Numbered from the stretch's first letter, positions 55,422 through 63,880 are shown. The stretch is 64,000 nt of DNA from Lachnospiraceae bacterium (GCA_024691305.1 JAILNS010000006.1:81745-145744), one strand, 5' to 3'. Made by a program: numbers and translations. The notes: a model not told the origin generated them from the letters alone.

Positions 55422-55485
55422 AACCTGCGAGGCTATCTTCTTTTGTAAGAAAACAGGGAGGAAGATGGCTTCGCAGGTTTTAAAT
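55422..55485 (+). terminator. Strong hairpin terminator after purL
   Basis: A 19-bp stem between 55422-55440 (AACCTGCGAGGCTATCTTC) and 55461-55479, with two G-T pairs, a 20-nt loop, then TTAAATT. The T-run is short, but the stem is very strong. Confidence 0.75.
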
Positions 55486-55497
55486 TGTCCGTGAATC

Positions 55498-56181
55498 ATG
55501 AATAACGTGAATTATCAAAAAGAACTGGATAAGATAACTGCAGTTATTGAAGAGGGCAGGATAAACCGCCCCAAAGTGTTGCTTCATGCATGCTGTGCTC
55601 CGTGCTCGAGTTATTGTATGGAGTATTTGCGTGAGTTTTTTGATATCACGGTTTTTTATTTTAATCCGAACATCACATCCGAGGCGGAGTACACTAAGCG
55701 TCTCGATGAGGAGATAAGGCTCATAGGTATCTACAACGACCAGGTCACAAGATACCGGGAAGCGGGGTTACAGCCCGATGCGTGTGACATGAAAGTTACC
55801 GATAATACCGGTCTTATTAAGATAATCCGCGGAGACTATATCCCGGGACAGTTTAGCGAACGCGTAAAAGGCTACGAGGATTGCCCCGAAAGAGGCGCAA
55901 GATGCCATATATGTTATGAACTCAGGATCGCCGAGACTTTTAAAATCGCTCGGGAAGCAGGCATCGAATACGTGGCGACCACCCTTACGTTAAGTCCTCT
56001 TAAGGATGCGCAAAAGATAAATGAGATCGGATACAGGCTCGGAGAGGGCTCGGGGGATGTCAAATGGCTTCCTTCGGACTTTAAGAAAAGAGAAGGATAT
56101 AAGAGGTCGATCGAACTTTCGGCCGAATTTGGATTATACAGACAGAATTACTGCGGATGTGTTTACAGCAAAAGAGAATGA
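55498..56181 (+). CDS. queH: Epoxyqueuosine reductase QueH
   Basis: A 227-residue QueH (DUF208) protein, which reduces epoxyqueuosine to queuosine in tRNA. Conserved cysteine motifs are visible: HACCAPCSSY (about 32-41), CPERGARCHICYELR (about 129-144) and NYCGC near the C-terminus, enough for an iron-sulphur cluster and the redox pair. It has its own short leader after the purL terminator. Confidence 0.95.
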   Translation: MNNVNYQKELDKITAVIEEGRINRPKVLLHACCAPCSSYCMEYLREFFDITVFYFNPNITSEAEYTKRLDEEIRLIGIYNDQVTRYREAGLQPDACDMKVTDNTGLIKIIRGDYIPGQFSERVKGYEDCPERGARCHICYELRIAETFKIAREAGIEYVATTLTLSPLKDAQKINEIGYRLGEGSGDVKWLPSDFKKREGYKRSIELSAEFGLYRQNYCGCVYSKRE

Positions 56182-56254
56182 TGTCCGTGCGGAATGTTTC
56201 TTTTTTGGAAGATATGGGTTAGAATGGCTTTAATGTTATGAAAGAGGATTTTTT

Positions 56255-58033
56255 ATGAAGAATTTTTTGGAAGAGATATCCGGATACATGAAAGAAGCGT
56301 TTGAAGCTGCAGGATATGACCCCGCACTCGGGCGTGTCAGCGTATCAAACCGTCCGGATCTGTGTGAATACCAGTGTAACGGAGCAATGGCAGGAGCCAA
56401 GCAGTACCACAAGGCTCCGCTCATGATAGCACAAGACGTAGCTGAGAAGCTTAAAGACAGTGCCGTTTTTGAGAAGGCTGAGGCGGTCGCACCGGGCTTT
56501 TTAAACCTTGACATAAAAAGCGAATTTGTTGCAGATTATGTAGTCAGAATGGCAGAGGATGAGCACTTCGGTATAGATATGCCCAAACCTGCCGCCATGA
56601 TCGTAGACTACGGCGGACCAAACGTTGCTAAACCTTTGCATGTAGGGCATCTGCGCAGTGCCGTGATCGGAGAGAGCATCAAGCGTATACTTCGCTACAT
56701 GGGTAATACCGTCTACGGCGATATCCATATGGGTGACTGGGGGCTTCAGATGGGACTCGTCATCTATGAGATGAGTTTGAGAAATCCCGATCTTCCTTAT
56801 TTTGACGAGAATTTCACGGGTGAATATCCCGCTGAAGCACCTTTTACGGTGACCGACTTAGAGGAGATCTACCCTTCGGCATCCGGCAAGTCCAAGCAGG
56901 ATCCCGAGTACAAGGCCAAGGCTATGGAAGCAACCTTAAAACTTCAGGAAGGCCACGCAGGATATCGTGCTTTATGGCAAAAGATCATGGACGTGTCGAT
57001 CACGGATATGAAGCGCAACTACGACCGTTTAAAGGTTTCCTTTGACTTATGGAACGGTGAATCGACCGTGCAGGATATAATCCCGGGTATGGTCAAGGAT
57101 ATGAAGGACGGCGGATATGCATACGAATCGGACGGCGCTCTGGTCGTTGATGTAAAAGAGGATACGGACACCAAGGAAATGCCGCCCTGCATCATCATCA
57201 AATCCGACGGAGCATCCCTGTATAATACGACAGACCTTGCAACGATCAAGGACCGGGTGGCCAAGTATGATCCGTCCAAGATGGTATATCTGACAGACAA
57301 ACGTCAGGACCTGTATTTTGAGCAGGTATTCAGATGTGCAAGAAAGACAGGCCTTATAAAAGATGAGTGTGACCTGGTCCACGTGGGATTCGGTACCGTA
57401 AACGGCAAAGACGGTTCTCCATATAAGACACGTTCGGGAGGAGTGCCGAAGCTTTCCGACCTGATCGATGAGATAGAGGAGAGCATGCTCGTTAAGATAA
57501 AAGAAAATACAGCTCAAAAAGGCGAGAACATAAGCGATGAAGAGGCGCTCGACAGAGCACGCAAGGTAGGACTTGCAGCGATCAAGTATGGTGATCTGTC
57601 AAATCAGGCGACCAAGGATTATATATTCGATGTCGACAGATTTACCTCTTTTGAAGGAGATACCGGTCCCTACATTCTGTATACATGCGTGAGGATCAAC
57701 TCGATCCTTCGTAAGGCCACAGAGCAGGGCATAGATGTATCGGCATGCAGGATCAAGGCTCCCGTAAATGCATCTCATAAGGCACTTATGAAAGCAATAG
57801 CAGGATTTAACGCCGAGATTGTTTCAGCATATGAAGAGTATGCACCGCATAGGATCTGCGGATACATATATGCGCTGTCCAATGCATTTAACAGTTTCTA
57901 TCATGAGAATCACATACTTACAGAAGAAGATGCCGAACTTAAGGGGTCGTTTTTGGCGCTCCTTTCACTGACAGGTGATATACTTAAGGTATGCACGGAT
58001 CTGCTTGGGTTTGAGATACCGGAGAGAATGTGA
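56255..58033 (+). CDS. argS: Arginyl-tRNA synthetase
   Basis: A 592-residue class I synthetase. N-terminal Add1 domain, HIGH motif variant HVGH in GGPNVAKPLHVGHLRSAVIG, the KMSKS-like KTRSGGVPKL, and a C-terminal DALR anticodon-binding domain (ILYTCVRINSIL, FNSFYHENHIL). The length matches the family. It lies 73 bases after queH, in the same direction. Confidence 0.97.
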   Translation: MKNFLEEISGYMKEAFEAAGYDPALGRVSVSNRPDLCEYQCNGAMAGAKQYHKAPLMIAQDVAEKLKDSAVFEKAEAVAPGFLNLDIKSEFVADYVVRMAEDEHFGIDMPKPAAMIVDYGGPNVAKPLHVGHLRSAVIGESIKRILRYMGNTVYGDIHMGDWGLQMGLVIYEMSLRNPDLPYFDENFTGEYPAEAPFTVTDLEEIYPSASGKSKQDPEYKAKAMEATLKLQEGHAGYRALWQKIMDVSITDMKRNYDRLKVSFDLWNGESTVQDIIPGMVKDMKDGGYAYESDGALVVDVKEDTDTKEMPPCIIIKSDGASLYNTTDLATIKDRVAKYDPSKMVYLTDKRQDLYFEQVFRCARKTGLIKDECDLVHVGFGTVNGKDGSPYKTRSGGVPKLSDLIDEIEESMLVKIKENTAQKGENISDEEALDRARKVGLAAIKYGDLSNQATKDYIFDVDRFTSFEGDTGPYILYTCVRINSILRKATEQGIDVSACRIKAPVNASHKALMKAIAGFNAEIVSAYEEYAPHRICGYIYALSNAFNSFYHENHILTEEDAELKGSFLALLSLTGDILKVCTDLLGFEIPERM

Positions 58034-58038
58034 TACGG

Positions 58039-58158
58039 GGTCGATATGTAAGCATGTGGCTGATATGTAAGACGTGGTTGACATAACACCACAAACAGTT
58101 GCAGAGCGTATGGTTGACATAACAAGCTACGAAAGACAACTACGAGGTTGACATAACA
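58039..58158 (+). repeat. TTGACATAACA direct-repeat array
   Basis: Five copies of a 13-bp element. Three are GGTTGACATAACA (58076, 58112, 58146), and two are degenerate with GATATGTAA (58039, 58058). The starts are 19, 18, 36 and 34 bases apart, about multiples of 18. The last copy reaches the first base of the next gene. Each has a -35-like TTGACA without a good -10 box. This resembles an operator or iteron array more than a set of promoters. Confidence 0.75.
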
Positions 58159-59327
58159 TGAGACTATGGGATAAATGGAAAAAAGAAAGCTGGTTTTCAC
58201 TTGCGGTTGCTATATGCATCGGTGTGACATTTTACATGTTGCTCAGTCATATAGGGATGTTCACAAGTTTCTTTGCAGGGGTCTGGGCCATCGTAAAACC
58301 GCTTTTGTACGGACTTATACTGGCCTACCTTATGGATCCGATCGCCAGATTCTATCAGGTTAAGCTTTTTTCCAAGATGAAAAAACAAAACATAGCCCGC
58401 AAGATATGTGTGGTCCTGGCTATCATAACTGTGTTGATTGTTTTTACACTTTTGATCGTTGCGGTTTTTCCTCCGCTGGTACAAAGTATATCCAGTATGG
58501 TGACTTCCATCGCAGGAGTAGTTTCATCGCTTAACGAGAATTCGGGTGATCTTTCAAGTATCCTGCCCCCGGCCATTGCCAAGATGTTCAAAGGCGTATC
58601 ACTTGGTCCCCAGTATATGGACAAGATCACGGATATGTTCTCCGGTTCCATAAGTTCAATAGCCGACTCGTCCGCATCTGTTGGATCGGGAATCGTAGAT
58701 GCACTTATCGCTTTTATCCTGGCTATATATTATATGATGGACAAGGAAAGGCTTCAGACGATCGCCAAGAGATTCTGTTTTATGATCTTTAAGGAAGCTA
58801 AGTATGAGCGTTTCAGAACCATCATAAAGCGTATCGACAGCATTTTGCTCAACTATATAAAAGGCAATATCATAGAAGGCACAATTGTAGGTGTGATCAA
58901 CGGAATCCTGATGATGATCTTTGGCATGCCTTATATACTGCTCATTTCGGTAGTCGTCGGTGTGACCAATCTGGCTCCAACATTCGGACCTATAGTCGGA
59001 GCTCTTATCGGTGCATTGTTACTGCTTTTGCAAAATCCGGTAGATGCGCTCATCTTCCTGATCTTCACGGTAGTGCTCCAGACCATAGACGGATATATCA
59101 TCAAGCCCAGACTGTTTGGCGATTCATTCGGTGTATCCCCGCTGCTCATCCTGATCAGTATCATAATAGGTGGAAGGATCATGGGCGTTGTCGGCATTCT
59201 TCTTGCCATTCCTTTTGCAGCGATCGTTCAGTTCCTTGTTAACGGTGTATGGGCTGAATACAGGACAAAGAAGAAGATCCCCGGCAGTGAAAGCAATATT
59301 TCCGGAACAACGCCACCCCAGGAATAA
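58158..59327 (+). CDS. AI-2E family transporter
   Basis: A 389-residue membrane protein of the AI-2E (PerM/TqsA) family: about eight TM helices, a central extramembrane segment with amphipathic helices, and the conserved GVTNLAPTFGPIVGALIGALLLLL and IIKPRLFGDSFGVSPLLILISIIIGG segments. Members move small molecules or ions; the substrate is not given by the sequence. The N-terminus is a basic amphipathic helix. Upstream is the TTGACATAACA array. Confidence 0.93.
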   Translation: MRLWDKWKKESWFSLAVAICIGVTFYMLLSHIGMFTSFFAGVWAIVKPLLYGLILAYLMDPIARFYQVKLFSKMKKQNIARKICVVLAIITVLIVFTLLIVAVFPPLVQSISSMVTSIAGVVSSLNENSGDLSSILPPAIAKMFKGVSLGPQYMDKITDMFSGSISSIADSSASVGSGIVDALIAFILAIYYMMDKERLQTIAKRFCFMIFKEAKYERFRTIIKRIDSILLNYIKGNIIEGTIVGVINGILMMIFGMPYILLISVVVGVTNLAPTFGPIVGALIGALLLLLQNPVDALIFLIFTVVLQTIDGYIIKPRLFGDSFGVSPLLILISIIIGGRIMGVVGILLAIPFAAIVQFLVNGVWAEYRTKKKIPGSESNISGTTPPQE

Positions 59328-59370
59328 AGACCGGATCAAAAGCCTAAGCCGTGCAAATGGGAAAAAATCC

Positions 59371-59399
59371 TTGACAGAGCCGGCAAAAAGAGATATTCT
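59371..59399 (+). promoter_or_regulatory. Sigma-A promoter of the tRNA-Val/tRNA-Met pair
   Basis: TTGACA (59371-59376), a 17-base spacer and TATTCT (59394-59399). The first tRNA base is 29 bases downstream. This is a near-consensus promoter. Confidence 0.85.
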
Positions 59400-59427
59400 A
59401 TTTTAGTCGCTGGTATGCGGCAGATAT

Positions 59428-59500
59428 GGGGTCTTAGCTCAGCTGGGAGAGCATCTGCCTTACAAGCAGAGGGTCATAGGTTCGAGCCCTATAGGCCCCA
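59428..59500 (+). tRNA. tRNA-Val (anticodon TAC)
   Basis: Acceptor GGGGTCT/AGGCCCC (one T-G pair), D-arm GCTC/GAGC, anticodon stem TCTGC/GCAGA with loop CTTACAA (TAC), T-arm ATAGG-TTCGAGC-CCTAT, discriminator A. CCA is not encoded. Confidence 0.97.
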
Positions 59501-59537
59501 TCTTTCTGTAAAAAGCATATCGCTCATATATCGACAT

Positions 59538-59611
59538 GGCGAGATAGCTCAGTTGGCTAGAGCACGCGGTTCATACCCGCGGTGTCGAGGGTTCGAATCC
59601 CCCTCTCGCTA
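59538..59611 (+). tRNA. tRNA-Met (anticodon CAT)
   Basis: Acceptor GGCGAGA/TCTCGCT, D-arm GCTC/GAGC, anticodon stem CGCGG/CCGCG with loop TTCATAC (CAT), T-arm GAGGG-TTCGAAT-CCCCC, discriminator A. The paired first position suggests the elongator type. Its 3' part is duplicated in degenerate form at 59741-59787. Confidence 0.95.
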
Positions 59612-59625
59612 TGCTTTTAAAAGTT

Positions 59626-59667
59626 GCGGAAACCCTTGATTTTACTGGGTTTCCGCGATTTTTGTTT
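59626..59667 (+). terminator. Rho-independent terminator after tRNA-Met
   Basis: A perfect 10-bp stem GCGGAAACCC (59626-59635) with GGGTTTCCGC (59647-59656), 11-nt loop, followed by ATTTTTGTTTT. Confidence 0.93.
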
Positions 59668-59740
59668 TAGCCCTATAACATCAAAAATCCGTGACTTTCC
59701 GTGACTTTTGGAGACATGCCATCTGAAAAACATTGAATTT

Positions 59741-59787
59741 ACGCGGTTTTTTTAGAGCAGAGTGGGGTCGAATCCACCTCTCGCTAT
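59741..59787 (+). repeat. Degenerate tRNA-Met 3' half, attachment-site-like duplicate
   Basis: Bases 59768-59787 match 59593-59612 (the tRNA T-arm to 3' end plus one base) with one mismatch in 20. ACGCGG at 59741 corresponds to the tRNA anticodon stem (59564) with nearly the same distance (27 vs 29). tRNA 3' ends are the usual cores for tyrosine-integrase sites. No integrase is in the window. Confidence 0.6.
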
Positions 59788-59842
59788 TGCAAAAAAGGAG
59801 AATCCGAAAGGATCAATGCCGTTTAGTTAAGGAATTTCGAGT

Positions 59843-59860
59843 CTAAAATGGACACGGAAT
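59843..59860 (+). mobile_element. Relic of an IS end
   Basis: CTAAAATGGACACGGAAT nearly equals the terminal sequence at 63794-63812 (CTAAAAGTGGACACGGAAC), with one missing G and one substitution. It suggests a former copy of the IS3-type element found at the window edge. Confidence 0.45.
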
Positions 59861-59972
59861 CCTAAAACAGGCATTAAGTTAAGATGACTCTAAAAGAAAA
59901 AGCATCGGACATGAGGTTGCACGACTGCAAGACCTAAAGCAGCAAAAATCTGATGGTTTTGGAAAAGCAAAT

Positions 59973-60001
59973 GGGACAAATTCCGAAAACTATCATATAA
60001 T
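59973..60001 (+). promoter_or_regulatory. Candidate promoter of the secreted repeat protein gene
   Basis: A perfect TATAAT (59996-60001) with GGGACA (59973-59978) 17 bases upstream. The -35 box matches four of six positions. The start codon is 41 bases downstream. Confidence 0.5.
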
Positions 60002-60042
60002 GTACACATAAAACCTATGTTTCACAGAAGGGAGATCACCTG

Positions 60043-61281
60043 ATGAGAAGAACACAGAATGTATCAAAGAGAATAGCGGTAGCCATCCTCGCAGCGTCGA
60101 TGGCGATAACCCCGGTAGCAGCGTCGGTAACCTGCCCGATGGTGGTGTTTGCAGGAGTTGTAAATGATAATCCCGAAAACGGGGTTGTAAACGTAAGCGC
60201 TGACGGCATCATGAACCAAAATAACGGTACCGTCACAAATAACCTTGGAACTGTGGTAGAAAATAATGATACCGTCACAAATAACCTTGGAACTGTAAAA
60301 ATAAACAATGAGATCGTCACAAACAACCTTGGAACTATAGAAGAAAACAATTGTATCATCACAAACAACTTTGGAACTGTGATAGAAAACAATGTCTCCA
60401 TCACTAACAACTATGCCGGAACAGTAAATGATGGTGATGGTAATGGAACAGTCGCAAACCAGTTCTACACGGTTTCCGTATCGTTTTCAAACACGAGCTC
60501 ATCCTATGGTGAGGGCTTTACAGATTCCCCGATTGATAACGACACAAACCATTACATTAAGGTCACTTCAAACGGCGGGCATATAGACTCAAGAGGGACC
60601 ATAACCATCGCACCCTCTGAAGGATACCATCTTGACAGTGAAAACTCAGATAATAATCCTGGCTATCGTTACACACTTGAAAAAAGCGGAAATAACTATG
60701 TTCTGACAATAATCAATCCGGAAGGGAGCGTTAGTATTGTTGATCCTCAAACCATAGGCCTTGTGGTACAAGGAATACAGCAAGCCAATCCAGAACCCGA
60801 TTCAGCCAATCCAGAACCCTACAGACAGTATGTTCCTGAACCTAAATTTCCCTCAGCGGAAGCATTAGACTGCATTTCTCAGACAGCGGTCAACATAAAC
60901 AGCACCGCATCAAGTGCCGAGATTGCTCCCGCTCCCGCTTCTACCTCTGTTGGTCTAACGCATTCCGAAATCAGAGACATAATTGATATTTATCGGAATA
61001 CAAATGAAAACGTTGTGGATATTGATCTCGGAAACGAGCCGAGCCTGACCATTAATCATCTGATTGCCCTGCTTGAGAATACCGAACAGAGAGACCTTTT
61101 TGCCAAAAGATGCCACTTCACCCACAAAGGGAGGAGGTACGTGCTGTTTGTTCCGGCTAATCTGGACGATAAAATCCCTGAATTGTTTAATGAACTTTAT
61201 CATGAGCCCAACCATCAGGCGGGCCCGATGAGGCTGGCACAACTTTTTTTAAAATTTGGATTTGAGCTTTCGGAGGAATAA
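60043..61281 (+). CDS. Secreted protein with 14-residue tandem repeats
   Basis: A 412-residue protein with a signal peptide (RRTQNVSKRIAVAILAASMA, cleavage near residue 38). Residues about 60-128 are five 14-residue repeats of the type NNxTVTNNLGTVxE, each giving two short beta strands with Asn ladders as in beta-helix stalks. A 100-residue beta domain follows (about 140-235), then a Pro-rich linker and a helical C-terminal domain (about 300-412). I do not recognise the latter. It has its own promoter and terminator and is outside the injection locus. Confidence 0.75.
   Translation: MRRTQNVSKRIAVAILAASMAITPVAASVTCPMVVFAGVVNDNPENGVVNVSADGIMNQNNGTVTNNLGTVVENNDTVTNNLGTVKINNEIVTNNLGTIEENNCIITNNFGTVIENNVSITNNYAGTVNDGDGNGTVANQFYTVSVSFSNTSSSYGEGFTDSPIDNDTNHYIKVTSNGGHIDSRGTITIAPSEGYHLDSENSDNNPGYRYTLEKSGNNYVLTIINPEGSVSIVDPQTIGLVVQGIQQANPEPDSANPEPYRQYVPEPKFPSAEALDCISQTAVNINSTASSAEIAPAPASTSVGLTHSEIRDIIDIYRNTNENVVDIDLGNEPSLTINHLIALLENTEQRDLFAKRCHFTHKGRRYVLFVPANLDDKIPELFNELYHEPNHQAGPMRLAQLFLKFGFELSEE
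60220..60426 (+). repeat. 42-bp tandem repeats in the secreted protein gene
   Basis: Units start at 60220, 60262, 60304, 60346 and 60388. The core of each is GTCACAAA(T/C)AACCTTGGAACT. The first three are nearly identical, suggesting recent duplication. Confidence 0.88.
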
Positions 61282-61303
61282 GACAGGCGAAACAAAAAAA
61301 GAC

Positions 61304-61345
61304 CCCCGCTACCTTGTTGCAAAACATGGTAACGGGGATTTTTGT
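61304..61345 (+). terminator. Rho-independent terminator after the secreted protein gene
   Basis: CCCCGCTACC (61304-61313) with GGTAACGGGG (61328-61337), one mismatch in ten, loop TTGTTGCAAAACAT, then ATTTTTG. The following 145 bases to the next gene are AT-rich without clear signals. Confidence 0.88.
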
Positions 61346-61489
61346 TGCCTTTGTGAACTAACTTAATGGTATTGCATAATTAACTGGCCTGTTTTTTTGT
61401 TTTGTATGTACATAATAATGCACATCTCCTTTGATATCCTTTATCCATAAACCATTAACGACGCAGTTTTAAAAGAGGAGGGATTAATA

Positions 61490-62839
61490 ATGAATGATAT
61501 ATGTCACGGAGGTGGAATCATGAATGCATTTGACAAAGTAATCGGTTATGAAGCAATCAAAAGCGAACTTTTGAGACTGTGTGATGTCTTAAAGAACCCT
61601 GATAAGTATAAGAAACTCGGAGTTACGGCACCCAGTGGAGTTCTCCTATATGGGGCCCCCGGACTGGGGAAGAGCCTGATGGCCATGTGTTTCATAGAAG
61701 AAAGTGGACTTAAATCTTATATTATCAGAAAAGACAAGCCTGACGGAGCTTTTATAGATGCAATCAAGCAAACCTATACTGAGGCTAAAGAACATGCCCC
61801 CGCTATTGTTTTTTTGGATGATATGGATAAGTTTGCCAATGAAGATGAGTTTCATCCGGATGCACAGGAGTATGTGACGATACAGGCATGTATTGATGAA
61901 TGCAAAGCAGCGGATGTCTTTTCGATTGCTACTGTAAATCATACGGATTCCTTGCCAGATTCGCTTCTTCGTGCAGGACGTTTTGACAAGGTTATCGCTG
62001 TTGAGTACCCGGCGTTCTGGGATGCCAAGAAGATCATAGAGCATTATCTGAATGAAAAGCAGTTATCAGACAGTATAGATGTCGAGGAACTGGCCAGATT
62101 ATTAGAAAACCACTCTTGTGCAGAACTGGAGACTGTCATAAATGATGCGGGTATATACGCGGGTTTTGATAACAGAGATCGTATTGAATATGAAGATCTG
62201 AAGCGTGCATGCATCAGAAGACTTTTTGACGGTCCGGAAACCGATAGACCGCAGAGAGGAGAAATGGAGGATGTAATAGCCTATCATGAGGCCGGACATG
62301 TGGTAGTTGCTGAAATGACAGAACCCGGGAGTGTTAATCTTGTCACCACGGTCGACTATTATGGCGAAAATGGTGGTCTGATGAGAGTACATGACGATTC
62401 TTTTGGATACCGTTCACGTAAACAGATAGAGCACGATATTATGCGGGAACTGGGTGGAAAGGCTTCTGTTGAAGTGGTTTTTGGCATTGAAGATGTCGGA
62501 TGTTCAAGCGATATGAGTAGCGCATATCATAACATGGCCAGAATGATAGACGATTCTTGTGTTAAGGGGTTTGACTCATTTATCTATCATGATGCGGCAG
62601 AATTTACCAAGGAGAATAGAGACAGGCTGGTGGCTACAGAACTGGATCGAATCTATAGCGAAACCAAGCGGATCCTTATCGAGCACAGAGACTTTCTGGA
62701 TGCAGTTCATGATGAACTTATGGAAAAAAGGCTACTGACTTTCCGTGATATTGAGCGTATACGTCAGTCTATAGAGGGATTGTCACCGGCCGAAGTGGCT
62801 GAATTCTCAGAAGTGGACAAGAAACTTCAGGCATCATAG
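61490..62839 (+). CDS. Soluble FtsH-like AAA+ protein with M41 metalloprotease domain
   Basis: A 449-residue protein. AAA domain: Walker A YGAPGLGKSLM (about 53-63), Walker B IVFLDDMD (about 105-112), SRH with LLRAGRFDK. Protease domain: zinc motif HEAGH (about 265-269), a GGKASVEVVFG segment and the third ligand Asp in SSDMSSAYHNMARM (about 341). It is FtsH in layout but lacks both N-terminal TM helices and is shorter (FtsH is 600-700). Both ATG 61490 (GAGGAGGG seven bases upstream) and ATG 61520 (GGAGGT) have good ribosome sites. It likely degrades cytosolic substrates of the island. Confidence 0.85.
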   Translation: MNDICHGGGIMNAFDKVIGYEAIKSELLRLCDVLKNPDKYKKLGVTAPSGVLLYGAPGLGKSLMAMCFIEESGLKSYIIRKDKPDGAFIDAIKQTYTEAKEHAPAIVFLDDMDKFANEDEFHPDAQEYVTIQACIDECKAADVFSIATVNHTDSLPDSLLRAGRFDKVIAVEYPAFWDAKKIIEHYLNEKQLSDSIDVEELARLLENHSCAELETVINDAGIYAGFDNRDRIEYEDLKRACIRRLFDGPETDRPQRGEMEDVIAYHEAGHVVVAEMTEPGSVNLVTTVDYYGENGGLMRVHDDSFGYRSRKQIEHDIMRELGGKASVEVVFGIEDVGCSSDMSSAYHNMARMIDDSCVKGFDSFIYHDAAEFTKENRDRLVATELDRIYSETKRILIEHRDFLDAVHDELMEKRLLTFRDIERIRQSIEGLSPAEVAEFSEVDKKLQAS

Positions 62840-62997
62840 GAATGTATAGGACGGAATACGGGGCGGATATTTTGATCTGCTGTGAGGCTTAATGTATTTA
62901 TCTGTATGTGCATTTTTTTGTACAAGGATTTCGTATATAATGTATTTACCGTAACAGTTTCCATTTTTAACGAACCATTAGAGAGGGGGAAGGATAT
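62840..62997 (+). promoter_or_regulatory. Intergenic region with -10 box
   Basis: A 6-bp hairpin GCGGAT/ATCTGC lies at 62863-62880 with no T-run. TATAAT is at 62936-62941 with a T-rich, poor -35 region. The next gene has a GAGAGGGGG site. Confidence 0.35.
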
Positions 62998-63786
62998 ATG
63001 GATTGCGTTAGAAGAATCAATTTAAAAACGGATTGCAAGAATAGGAATGAGTTGATTTCATATTGTTTGGGAAACGAGGATGAGCAGTATGTTGTAATAG
63101 GCTGGAGTTATGTTTTCGATAATAAAAAAGACGCTTTCAAGGATTATAAAGCGTTTTACTATGAAGTTGAAAAGCGAGTTCATGAAGAGGGCGGAAGACT
63201 AAATCATGCACTTAATAGTCTTTGGTATGTTGAGGAAGGTGATTTATTCTGGACAAGGGATTTAGCTGGATTCTATTGGATATGTCGTGCCAAGGGAAGT
63301 GCGGTACCATATTTGGATAATGATATGGATATTGGCGCAAGAGTTCCGGTAAAGGCATACCGGTTTGGGATGGATGTTCCAGGTCAAATAAAAGCATCAT
63401 TTAATAGAGCAAATGGTGGGATAATTGAAGAAATAAGAGATAAGTTGATAATCAACTATTCCAAGTATATATACAATGATCTGGCGAGAGAAGATTTATA
63501 TAAGGATATAGAGATGGTCGAAGGTGGGATAATTGATAATCTTCCGGACTTTGATTTAGAAGAGCTTGTTATTTCCTATTTGCAGATTAAAGAGAACTAC
63601 TATGTTTTGTCAAATTCAATAGCCAATAAATCTACTACTGTTGGAATAGAATGTGAACTTATATCAAGAGATTTGAATGAACCGATAAAAGCAGTTGTAC
63701 AAGTAAAAGCTAAACCGGATTATATTGATTATGGGGCATACAAAGTCTACGTTGATAGAGGTTATAAGGTGTATTTTTATGATTGA
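62998..63786 (+). CDS. Candidate modified-DNA reader plus PD-(D/E)XK nuclease-like protein
   Basis: A 262-residue protein with lower GC than its neighbours. The middle (about 80-145) has GDLFWTRDLAGFYWICR, ARVPVKAYRFG and VPGQIKASFNRANGGIIEEI, a pattern I associate with EVE/PUA-like domains next to restriction nucleases. The C-terminus has GIECELISRD (Glu218/Glu220) and AVVQVK (Gln235-Lys237), spaced as in a PD-(D/E)XK active site. A defence role is inferred, not shown. It directly abuts the end of the insertion sequence. Confidence 0.5.
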   Translation: MDCVRRINLKTDCKNRNELISYCLGNEDEQYVVIGWSYVFDNKKDAFKDYKAFYYEVEKRVHEEGGRLNHALNSLWYVEEGDLFWTRDLAGFYWICRAKGSAVPYLDNDMDIGARVPVKAYRFGMDVPGQIKASFNRANGGIIEEIRDKLIINYSKYIYNDLAREDLYKDIEMVEGGIIDNLPDFDLEELVISYLQIKENYYVLSNSIANKSTTVGIECELISRDLNEPIKAVVQVKAKPDYIDYGAYKVYVDRGYKVYFYD

Positions 63787-63880
63787 TGCTACACTAAAAG
63801 TGGACACGGAACGGTAGAAAAAACTCTTAATATATTAGAATGTAAGAGGATGATCTACCAGGAAGGAGTCCGCTTTAATT
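63787..63880 (+). mobile_element. Left end of an IS3-type insertion sequence
   Basis: ACTAAAAGTGGACACGGAAC (63793-63812) is a typical terminal repeat of IS3-family elements and precedes a transposase gene by about 70 bases. The outer boundary is uncertain and may overlap the stop of the preceding gene. The right end is outside the window. Confidence 0.65.

Larger units (their letters stand above)
59612..60042 (+). other. Gene-free 430-bp island junction
   Basis: No coding sequence is evident. The stretch holds the tRNA terminator, a tandem 10-bp repeat CCGTGACTTT (59689-59708), a degenerate tRNA-Met 3' half (59741-59787), an IS-end relic (59843-59860) and a promoter for the next gene. The pattern fits the remains of an integrated element at the tRNA gene. 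Confidence 0.6.

Noticed and set aside
58039..58158. CRISPR array
   Set aside because: Repeats are only 13 bp, spacers are 5-23 bases and partly repetitive, and no cas genes are near.
59415..59639. Open frame of 74 codons across tRNA-Val and tRNA-Met
   Set aside because: It translates the two tRNA genes; such proteins are a well-known annotation artefact.
61490..62839. Housekeeping FtsH
   Set aside because: The two N-terminal TM helices are missing and the protein is only 449 residues, so it cannot be the normal membrane protease.
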